Source: an uncultured Opitutia bacterium
GTDB taxonomy: Bacteria > Verrucomicrobiota > Verrucomicrobiia > Opitutales > UBA953
NCBI GenBank assembly: GCA_937874455.1
Contig: CALNBE010000112.1
Coordinates: 1-23,778, forward strand
Length of the DNA: 23,778 nucleotides
Reading direction: 5' to 3'
A program made the translations under genes and the position numbers. This document shows positions 5,001 through 11,764 of the stretch, piece by piece. Numbering within the stretch: the stretch's first letter is position 1; every line of letters starts with the position of its first letter. A model generated the notes under the pieces. The model did no database searches. It was not told the origin of the DNA and worked only from the letters and a program-made list of their open reading frames with translations.

Positions 5001-7712
5001 TCACCCGCGGCGGCGACGCAACGCGACCGCGCCGGCCAAGGCTAGAATGCCGCCAGCCAGATAAGCGTAGGGGGAGGATTCGTGGGCGGAGACTAGGTTG
5101 ATGCCACCGGCGACGTGTTCGATGCGGAACTGGTGGCCGTCCACCTCCAGGATTTTCCCATCGGCCAAAACCGAGGACGCGCCCAGAATTTCCCCCGCGT
5201 TTTGGATCAGCCGGAAAGTCAGCCCTTCTTCGAAGGAAAATCCATCCAGCACCACATTGATCGTTACGCCTTCCGCCAGCATCAGGTCGCCACCCGTCAG
5301 CAGCAACTGGCTGTATTCCGCCACACTGCGAATCACGATCTCCAGCACTGCGGTGGATTCGAGGGAAACATCGCCTTGCACCGTCAGCGCGCCCGGCGAA
5401 TTTCCGGGTGCCAGTTTCCCGGAAACCTGCAGATCGCCCGCCAGTGTTCCCGTGCCACCCAACGTCGCGCCCGCCCCCACCGTGGTCAGCGTACTGGCCA
5501 GACTGCCGTTCACCACCAGTTTTCCCTCCGCCACAGAGGTCGTGCCAGTGTAGGAGGGGTTGACGCCCGACAAAATCTGCGTGCCCGTCCCGGTTTTCAC
5601 AAAACCCCCGGTGCCGCTAATCACGCCTGAAAATTCTGTCGTCGCATCGGCGGAGCGATTGACGGTCAATTTTCCTTCGCCGAGCAGGACTTTTCCTTCG
5701 CCCGCCAGACTGGCGATGGTCGCCTGATTGTTGTTCAAATCCAGCGCACCCGCAGCGGCAATGAAAACATCCGTGCCAGCCGGAAGATTGTCGGAAACTC
5801 CGGTGCGGTTGTATTGATCCAGCAACGATACTTTCCATTGCTCGGCCATCCATTCGTAGCCTTCCCTCTGCGGGTGCAGTTTGTCGAAGGAAAGCCCGTT
5901 GGCCGGGAAGCCATCGTTCATGTCGGCGAGCGACACGTTTTTCCCCGCAGCTTGGGCTGCCGCGATTTTTTGCCGAACAATTTCGTTATAGGTGTCCACC
6001 GCCTCGGCGCGCGCAGTGGTGTCGGTGCGCGGCGTGATTTCCGCCACGATCAGCTTGGTGTCTGGCCGCAGCTCGGCGATCTTGTTGATCAAATTCTCCA
6101 ACTTGCCTCCGATGCCGCTCAGTCCGTAAATCTGGATGTCATTGGTTCCCGCCATCAGGAGAATCACATCCGGATTTTGCGCCGCCTGCCCGGTCGCCTC
6201 ATTTCCCGTCAGCCAGTAGCCGGGATCGTAGGTACCGCCGGAGTCCGATGATTGCACCTGCCCGTCCAGATTCCCCAACATTTGATTCATCACGTAGCCG
6301 CCATGGCCCTCGTGGTGCCGCTGCTCGTCGGGCAACACCGTGGTGGAGCCGGCGGGGCGATCCTTGTCGAGGGCCGTGCTGGTGCCGACGAAGGTAAAGT
6401 TGATGCCCGCCGCAGTCAGCGAAGTGTAGAGCGGGCCGCGATACCCGGCGTCATTGCTGCGCGAGCCGCGAGTAATGGAATCGCCCATCGGCATGATTTC
6501 CAAATTGCTCGGCAGCGAATCCTGCAAACGGAGGGTGCCGTTTTCGATGGTGGTGCGGCCGGTGTAGGTATTGGTGCCGCCGAGGGTGACGGTGCCGGAG
6601 CCGGTTTTCACCAAGTTGCCGGTGCCACTGATGGCGTTGCCGACGTTCAAGTCCGTGGAGCGATCAAAGGTCAGCGTGGCGTTATTGGTCACCGCGCCAA
6701 AGCCCAAGCTACCGCCGTTGACCACTTTCAGAGTGCCTTGGGAAATCAGCGTATCCCCGTGCGAATTGGATTTGTTGAGCACGAATGTCCCGGCCCCGGT
6801 TTTGGTGAAATTTCCTTCGCCGGAAAAACCCGTCCCCTGCCAGACGGTGTAGGTGCTGGTGTCAAACGCCAGTCCCGCGCCAGTCAATTTCACTGCGGAG
6901 AGGTTTTCAAAGAATCCGCTGGCTGCCGTGCGGTCGCGGGTGGCCGTGATGGTGCCGCCGGCGGCATTGACGGACGCCGTGCCGCTGCCGCGCCAGATCT
7001 TGCTCACCTGAAGCGTGCCGCCCTTCAGGTTGATGTCTCCGCTGGTGCCGCCGAGTTTAACGTTTCCGGTCACAATAAATTTCGCGGAGTCATTCAAGGT
7101 CAATGATCCCCCACCGCTGCCATTTCCTATCACCAAAGAATCCCCTCCCGAACTGCCCCGCACCGTCCAATTGGCCGCGTCCGAAAGTGTGAGCGAACTG
7201 GTGCCGCTGCCGTTGCCGATGTATAAATTTCCTCCGCTCCCCGTTTGCTCCGCCGAGGCCGTGCCCGACAGTTTCATCACGCCGTTGGCGTTGTGACCGA
7301 TGCGCAAATTCCCGATGCCATTCACGATCAACTGCCCGCCAGTCATCTCGTATTCCCCCGCGCTATTGAAGCCGATGGCCGAGTTGGCCGCGTAGCCCGT
7401 CGGCGAAGAGCCGGGAGTGAGGGTCAACTTTCCTCCGGTCTGCAAAAGCCTTCCTCCGCCCTGAAGATAAAGATGCGTGGGCGTCAGCGTGTCGCCGGAG
7501 GAAATTGTCACCGTTTTGGCTGAATCCAAATCAGCCACTGCGTCCGTTCCGGCCCCGGTGGCAGACGGCACCTGCCCGTTGCTCCAATTACTCCCAAGGG
7601 CAAATGCCCCGTCCTCGCCGACCCAGACTGCGGCAGACAAAAAGCTTCCAACCCAAACGAACGCTGTGGCGAGCAATACTGATTTTCGGGAAGCAACTTT
7701 GGAAACATGCAT
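5001..7712 (-). CDS. Cell-surface beta-strand-repeat protein with an inserted SGNH/GDSL hydrolase domain and C-terminal sorting-type tail
   Basis: From ATG 7710-7712 this is 903 residues. Residues 1-28 are a signal peptide (SVLLATAFVWVGSFLSAAVW). Residues 29-398 and about 637-875 are Gly/Thr/Asn-rich strands with autotransporter-associated repeats, such as GEGNFTKTGAGTFVLN, GTGNLVKTGSGTVTLGG and GTGGFVKTGTGTQILSG, which fold as a beta-helix. Between them, about 399-635, is an entire SGNH hydrolase: GDSITRG (S412), HEGHGG, AGTNDIQ (522-528) and D610-K-L-H613. The C-terminus SSPYAYLAGGILALAGAVALRRRRG is a helix plus Arg cluster, like PEP-CTERM-type sorting tails but without the PEP motif; there is no outer-membrane barrel. 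It likely displays or releases an esterase at the surface. A start at 7763 (MLARGRKR) or the far upstream ATG at 7796 is possible but would bury the signal peptide. The free paralogue follows directly downstream. Confidence 0.9.
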   Translation of the reverse strand: MHVSKVASRKSVLLATAFVWVGSFLSAAVWVGEDGAFALGSNWSNGQVPSATGAGTDAVADLDSAKTVTISSGDTLTPTHLYLQGGGRLLQTGGKLTLTPGSSPTGYAANSAIGFNSAGEYEMTGGQLIVNGIGNLRIGHNANGVMKLSGTASAEQTGSGGNLYIGNGSGTSSLTLSDAANWTVRGSSGGDSLVIGNGSGGGSLTLNDSAKFIVTGNVKLGGTSGDINLKGGTLQVSKIWRGSGTASVNAAGGTITATRDRTAASGFFENLSAVKLTGAGLAFDTSTYTVWQGTGFSGEGNFTKTGAGTFVLNKSNSHGDTLISQGTLKVVNGGSLGFGAVTNNATLTFDRSTDLNVGNAISGTGNLVKTGSGTVTLGGTNTYTGRTTIENGTLRLQDSLPSNLEIMPMGDSITRGSRSNDAGYRGPLYTSLTAAGINFTFVGTSTALDKDRPAGSTTVLPDEQRHHEGHGGYVMNQMLGNLDGQVQSSDSGGTYDPGYWLTGNEATGQAAQNPDVILLMAGTNDIQIYGLSGIGGKLENLINKIAELRPDTKLIVAEITPRTDTTARAEAVDTYNEIVRQKIAAAQAAGKNVSLADMNDGFPANGLSFDKLHPQREGYEWMAEQWKVSLLDQYNRTGVSDNLPAGTDVFIAAAGALDLNNNQATIASLAGEGKVLLGEGKLTVNRSADATTEFSGVISGTGGFVKTGTGTQILSGVNPSYTGTTSVAEGKLVVNGSLASTLTTVGAGATLGGTGTLAGDLQVSGKLAPGNSPGALTVQGDVSLESTAVLEIVIRSVAEYSQLLLTGGDLMLAEGVTINVVLDGFSFEEGLTFRLIQNAGEILGASSVLADGKILEVDGHQFRIEHVAGGINLVSAHESSPYAYLAGGILALAGAVALRRRRG

Positions 7713-8073
7713 GACAAAAGGGAGCTGGGACTCTTTTCCCCTTTTCCTGCCACGGGCAAGCATCTCTCCCCCAGGATAGGTCAACAGTTCAGGCATTTGG
7801 ATCGCGCCTTGCCCGTGTTCGCAATTCGCGCAAGCCGGACCGCTCCCGCCCGCCGCCGTTCGGAGACCTGCGCAGCTGCACCGCAGCTGCCGGGAAATCT
7901 GCCGACAAGGCTGCCTCCGCCGCCATAATCGGCCATCCAGCCTCCCGCCCGATTAATGGTGTCCCTCACAAGTTCGCCCATTCCGCCCACCGCTTCGAGC
8001 TTGCCAATGCCGTTTTGTCCGCGTGAATGCTTCTCCCTTTACTCCCTTCCCTTCAACTCTTCAGCGATTCTCC
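7713..8073. other. Divergent intergenic region with two inverted repeats
   Basis: These 361 nt lie between two divergent genes and should hold both promoters. I see no convincing -35/-10 pair. Two structures stand out: GCAGCTGC-ACC-GCAGCTGC (7872-7890), a self-complementary 8-mer repeated with a 3-nt gap, and arms around AATCGG (7927-7932) and CCGATT (7949-7954), extending to CATAATCGG and CCGATTAATG. TCAACAGTTCAG at 7781-7792 resembles a string upstream of the neighbouring SGNH gene. A minus-strand 69-codon reading (7781-7990) has no recognisable features. Confidence 0.4.
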
Positions 8074-9273
8074 ATGAGCAAAGTCCTTATCATCGGTGCC
8101 GGCGGCGTAGGCAATGTCGTCGCCCACAAATGTGCCCAAGTCCCGGAAGTTTTCTCCGAGATACTGCTGGCCTCCCGCAACGAAAACAAGTGCAAGGTCA
8201 TCGCCGCCGATGTCAAAGCCGCCACTGGCCGTGAGATCCAAACTGCCAGCGTGGATGCTGAAAATGTCGAGGCAACCGTCGCCCTGATCAAAAAATTCCA
8301 GCCCAAGCTCCTGATCAACGTCGCCCTGCCTTATCAGGATTTGCCGTTGATGGACGCCTGCCTCCACGCGGGTATTCATTACCTCGACACAGCCAATTAC
8401 GAACCGCCCAACCATGCCAAGTTCGAATACTCCTGGCAGTGGGCCTATCAGGAGCGGTTTCAAAAGGCCGGCCTTACCGCCTTGCTCGGCTCCGGATTCG
8501 ATCCAGGCGTCACCAATGTTTTCTGTGCCTACGCGCAGAAGCACCTTTTCGACGAAATTGAGCTGATCGACATCATGGACGCCAATGCGGGCGACCACGG
8601 CTATCCCTTTGCCACCAACTTTAACCCCGAAATCAACATCCGTGAAATCACCCAGCGCGGGCGCTTCTGGGAGCAGGGCGAGTGGCGGGAAATCGATCCG
8701 CTCTCCATCCACCAAGAGTACGAATATCCGGTCCTCGGCGCCAAGTCGAGCTACCTGCTCTACCACGAGGAACTGGAGTCGCTCGCCCAAAACATCAAGG
8801 GTCTGAAGCGCATCCGCTTCTTCATGACTTTTTCCGAAAAATACCTCACCCACCTGCGGGTGCTGGAAAACGTCGGCATGACCCGCATCGACCCGATCGA
8901 GTTTCAGGGCCAGCAGATCGTCCCGATCCAGTTTCTCAAGGCGATCCTGCCCGACCCCGCCTCGCTCGGCCCGCGCACCAAAGGAAAAACCTGCATCGGC
9001 TGCGACATCACCGGGACCAAGGACGGGAAGAAGAAACGCGTCTTCATCTACAACATTTGCGACCATCAGGAGTGCTACCGCGAGGTCAAGTCCCAGGCCA
9101 TCAGCTACACCACCGGCGTCCCCGCCATGATCGGTGGCGCGATGTTGGCGACAGGGAAATGGCTTCGCCCCGGCGTCTGGAACATGGAGCAGTGCGATCC
9201 CGATCCGTTCATGGACATGCTCAACCAGCACGGGCTACCTTGGCATATTCAAGAATTGCCGGTCGCGGAGTAA
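8074..9273 (+). CDS. Carboxynorspermidine/carboxyspermidine dehydrogenase (saccharopine dehydrogenase family)
   Basis: This 399-residue cytosolic enzyme begins MSKVLIIGAGGVGNVVAHKCAQ, an NAD(P)-binding Rossmann motif (GAGGVG, residues 8-13). The family-specific stretches follow in order: KLLINVALPYQDLPLMDAC, YLDTANYEPP, GSGFDPGVTNVFCAYA, IMDANAGDHGYPFATNFNPEINIREI, IRFFMTFSEKYLTHLRVLENVGMT and SYTTGVPAMIGGAMLATGKW. Members reductively join aspartate semialdehyde with diaminopropane or putrescine to make carboxynorspermidine or carboxyspermidine, the alternative route to triamines. The partner decarboxylase (NspC) is not in this window. ATG at 8074 is chosen because the Rossmann motif starts there; an in-frame ATG at 8023 adds 17 unlikely residues. 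A strong terminator follows, so it is probably monocistronic. Saccharopine (lysine) metabolism is the main alternative. Confidence 0.9.
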   Translation: MSKVLIIGAGGVGNVVAHKCAQVPEVFSEILLASRNENKCKVIAADVKAATGREIQTASVDAENVEATVALIKKFQPKLLINVALPYQDLPLMDACLHAGIHYLDTANYEPPNHAKFEYSWQWAYQERFQKAGLTALLGSGFDPGVTNVFCAYAQKHLFDEIELIDIMDANAGDHGYPFATNFNPEINIREITQRGRFWEQGEWREIDPLSIHQEYEYPVLGAKSSYLLYHEELESLAQNIKGLKRIRFFMTFSEKYLTHLRVLENVGMTRIDPIEFQGQQIVPIQFLKAILPDPASLGPRTKGKTCIGCDITGTKDGKKKRVFIYNICDHQECYREVKSQAISYTTGVPAMIGGAMLATGKWLRPGVWNMEQCDPDPFMDMLNQHGLPWHIQELPVAE

Positions 9274-9298
9274 ATTTCCCTCCGCCGCGTCTTTGCCC

Positions 9299-9333
9299 AG
9301 CCGGGTGCCTCCCTGAAAGCGCCCGGCTTTTTT
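9299..9333 (+). terminator. Rho-independent terminator after the dehydrogenase gene
   Basis: AGCCGGGTGC (9299-9308) pairs with GCGCCCGGCT (9319-9328) as a 10-bp stem with one G-U pair and a 10-nt loop. Six T residues (9328-9333) follow. It lies 25 nt after the stop codon and 20 nt before the next gene. Confidence 0.88.
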
Positions 9334-9353
9334 ATCAACCGAAAAAACCTCCC

Positions 9354-9956
9354 ATGCGTCTCCTGACATTTTCCTTTGCTGCCGCCCTCGCCCTGCCGCT
9401 TCTCGGTTGCGGAGAATCCAAACCGGAGCCCGCCCCCGCCCGTCCGGCCAGCTGGGCGCAACCGGTCACCGCAACCTCGCCGGAAAATTTCTACCAAGTC
9501 AGCACAGCCCTTTTCCGCTCGGAATATCCGGAGAAGGAATCCATCGCGGCCCTGCAGGCAGCGGGCATCAAAACCATCGTCAATCTCCGCTCCAGCAATG
9601 ACCAGTCCGAGATTTTTCAGGAAAAAGGCTTTACCACCCACTGGCACAAAATGAACGCCGGCTCGGTCAGCGAAGCCGATCTGGTCGCGGTGCTCCAATT
9701 GCTCCGAACCTCGCCCCAGCCCGCCCTTGTCCACTGCTGGCACGGCTCCGACCGCACCGGTTTCATCGTCGCGGGCTACCGGATCATTGAGCAGGGCTGG
9801 AGCAAGGAGGATGCCATCGCCGAGCTGCGCCGCGGCGGCTTTGGTTACCATGAATTTTGGTATCCCAACATTATCGACACCCTCAGCTCGCTCGATGTCG
9901 CAGCAGTCAAACTGGAGCTGGATCGTCCAGCTGGAGCTGGGGAAAACGCCCAGTAA
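9354..9956 (+). CDS. Lipoprotein dual-specificity/tyrosine-type phosphatase
   Basis: The 200-residue protein begins with a signal peptide ending in a lipobox, ALPLLGC, with C19 the likely lipidated residue, followed by a Pro/Ala-rich linker. The domain 45-190 has the cysteine-phosphatase fold signs: an early ALFRSEYP, IKTIVNLRSS (about 72-81) and the P-loop VHCWHGSDRTG, with nucleophile C128 and R134 of CX5R. It would hydrolyse phosphate esters in the periplasm, anchored to a membrane; the substrate, protein or small molecule, is not evident. Similar short secreted enzymes are often annotated as DSP or protein tyrosine phosphatases. ATG 9354-9356 is chosen since the signal peptide starts there; AACCTCCC precedes it instead of a Shine-Dalgarno. 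It converges on dnaX, 30 nt away, with no clear terminator between. Confidence 0.88.
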   Translation: MRLLTFSFAAALALPLLGCGESKPEPAPARPASWAQPVTATSPENFYQVSTALFRSEYPEKESIAALQAAGIKTIVNLRSSNDQSEIFQEKGFTTHWHKMNAGSVSEADLVAVLQLLRTSPQPALVHCWHGSDRTGFIVAGYRIIEQGWSKEDAIAELRRGGFGYHEFWYPNIIDTLSSLDVAAVKLELDRPAGAGENAQ

Positions 9957-9986
9957 AATTGTCCGGCGGATAAGCGCGGCCAAGCG

Positions 9987-11675
9987 TCAATCTTCGCCCA
10001 GACCAATGTCGTCGATTTCCTCCGCGACAGCTTTGGCCGGAGCGGAGGCTACGTGCAGATAACGCGATTCCGGAACCTCCCGGAGAACAGTGAACTCGGC
10101 GTGAAACCCGGCGTGCAACAAAGTCCGGATTCCGGCAGGCAGGGCGTGCACCGCCTGTTGAAAATCCGGAGAGCCGGGATAGGCCGCCGGGATTTCCGGC
10201 ACCAGTTCCCCATCCCAGCCTGCGGACGATCCGCCAGCGCGCAATTCCGCCGCCTCCGCTTCCTCAATGCCGGTCATTTGCTCCAACGGCGGGCCGTCCG
10301 CAAAAGGAGCATCTGCTGGTGGGGTGGGGGCCGGCGGTTTCCTTGACATCTTTTTCGGAGCCGGGTCTTCCTCCGGAATACCAGCGTGAATTGGCCGTTC
10401 CCCCGCCCCGGCCATAGGGCCGGGCAGCGGGGTTTTCCCCAGCGAAGTTGGCGGCACCGAAATTTTCCCCGGCGCAGGGTTTTCCTTCGCGTCAACCGCA
10501 ACTGTCGGCAGCGCTGCGGGAGGCGTGCTCTCTATTTTTTTTTGGCCGGCTTCCTGGGGAAGGCCGGCGGCGAGGGAGGAAATTTCCTTGATCAACGTGT
10601 CGATCGCCCTTGATCGGCTTTGCTCCACCGCCTTGAGCAGCGCGACTTCGAAGTTGGCCCGTTCGGACAAACCGCCGCGCACCCCGGCCTCGCCGGCCTG
10701 CAGAGTCTCCAGCATCCGAAGCAATTGCTCGGTCGCCAATGAAGTCCCGAGAAATGCCGTCGCGCCCTTTTCCCGGATCGAGACCAGCAGGGCTTCGCGT
10801 ATCCGCGCTTGGGCGTGCTGCAGGACGCGGAGCAAATCGCGGCCTTCGCTGACAAATTTGTCCGAGAGCGAGATCACCCGTGCATAGTCGCCCGCCGCCA
10901 TCGCGGCAGTCAGCGCCTGAATTTCCTCCGCGGATGCCAGTCCGTAGATGTCGAGCACGTCCGGGGCGGAAATCTTTTTCCCGCAAAAGGAAATGACCTG
11001 GTCGAGAATCGACTGAGAATCGCGCATCCCGCCGTTGGCCAGCCGGGCGATGGCCAGCAAGGCTGCGTCATCGGCCTCCACCCCGTCGGCGGCGACAATT
11101 TCCTTTAAGCGGCCGGCGATTTTTTCCTCCGGGATCGGCTGAAACTCAAAACGCTGGCAGCGGGAGGTGATGGTCGGCAGCACCTTGTCGGACTCGGTGG
11201 TGGCGAAGATGAATTTGATGTGCGGGGGCGGCTCCTCCAGCGTCTTGAGCAGGGTGTTGAACGCCTCCTTGGTGAGCTGGTGAACTTCGTCGATGATGAA
11301 AATTTTGAACTGGCACTGGGTCGGCGCGAACTGGCATTCCTCGCGGATGGTTTTCGCGTCCTCAATGCTGCGGTTGGTGGCGGCGTCGATTTCGATCACA
11401 TCCATGCACGCACCGGCCACGATGGCCTGGCAGACCGGGTCGTCCGCGGGCGGATTCGTCTTGGGGCCTCCGGTGCAGTTAAGCGCCTTGGCAAAGATAC
11501 GGGCAGTGGTGGTTTTTCCCGTGCCGCGCGGACCGACAAACAGGTAGGCATGGCCGATCCGGTTGGTCTCAATCGCGTTCTTCAACGTGCGCACAATGTG
11601 CTCCTGTCCGACAATTTCGTCGAACTGCTGGGGGCGCCACCGCCGGGCAATAACTTGATAGGAACCTTCTGCCAT
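9987..11675 (-). CDS. dnaX: DNA polymerase III subunits gamma and tau
   Basis: This 562-residue clamp-loader ATPase loads the sliding clamp and, in its long form, tethers polymerase cores at the fork. Opening YQVIARRWRPQQFDEIVGQEHI is typical. Walker A is GPRGTGKT (48-55), Walker B is IFIIDEVH (126-132), and the SRC sensor motif is at 171-173. In the zinc module, C67 and C82 keep the spacing of the first and fourth ligands of E. coli (C64/C79), but the two middle ligands are replaced (P76, D79), so zinc is probably absent. AAA+ and collar domains run to about 370, then a Pro/Ala-rich linker and a C-terminal tau-like part (about 470-562). A run of nine A at codons 378-381 may produce a short gamma form. 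No Shine-Dalgarno is seen. Upstream is the GH76 gene, 89 nt away. Confidence 0.97.
   Translation of the reverse strand: MAEGSYQVIARRWRPQQFDEIVGQEHIVRTLKNAIETNRIGHAYLFVGPRGTGKTTTARIFAKALNCTGGPKTNPPADDPVCQAIVAGACMDVIEIDAATNRSIEDAKTIREECQFAPTQCQFKIFIIDEVHQLTKEAFNTLLKTLEEPPPHIKFIFATTESDKVLPTITSRCQRFEFQPIPEEKIAGRLKEIVAADGVEADDAALLAIARLANGGMRDSQSILDQVISFCGKKISAPDVLDIYGLASAEEIQALTAAMAAGDYARVISLSDKFVSEGRDLLRVLQHAQARIREALLVSIREKGATAFLGTSLATEQLLRMLETLQAGEAGVRGGLSERANFEVALLKAVEQSRSRAIDTLIKEISSLAAGLPQEAGQKKIESTPPAALPTVAVDAKENPAPGKISVPPTSLGKTPLPGPMAGAGERPIHAGIPEEDPAPKKMSRKPPAPTPPADAPFADGPPLEQMTGIEEAEAAELRAGGSSAGWDGELVPEIPAAYPGSPDFQQAVHALPAGIRTLLHAGFHAEFTVLREVPESRYLHVASAPAKAVAEEIDDIGLGED
10532..10568 (-). 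promoter_or_regulatory. Candidate slippage site in dnaX: hairpin, A9 run, then TAG
   Basis: In the dnaX sense a hairpin (10568-10545; CCGGCCTTCC loop CCA GGAAGCCGG, with one bulged C) is followed after one C by A9 (10543-10535) and then TAG (10534-10532). The normal reading is CAA AAA AAA ATA (Gln378 Lys Lys Ile). Losing one A or gaining two puts TAG in frame straight after Lys380 or one extra Lys. Gaining one A gives 14 extra residues and TGA. AGGA also lies a few bases upstream of the run. Thermus dnaX makes gamma by transcriptional slippage on an A-run, and E. coli by ribosomal frameshifting. Confidence 0.65.
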
Positions 11676-11764
11676 CGTGAGAAGCCGCGAGGGAAACCTG
11701 CCCGCCGGGGAATGTCAACGTCCGGGGGCCGGGCGGGGGGAATTTCCTTTGCGGGAACCTTGCC

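Noticed and set aside
6252..7106. Plus-strand 284-codon open frame inside the strand-repeat gene
   Set aside because: It is antisense to the repeat protein, with composition set by that gene's Gly/Thr repeats.
6500..7500. Repeated KTGxGT blocks as a DNA tandem repeat
   Set aside because: The repetition is at protein level (strand repeats) and the DNA is too diverged to be a recent tandem array.
7781..7990. Minus-strand 69-codon open frame in the divergent region
   Set aside because: No family features, no ribosome binding site, and it overlaps the presumed promoters.
11713..11718. TTGACA on the minus strand before dnaX, as a -35 box
   Set aside because: No A/T-rich -10 box is present 16-18 nt downstream.
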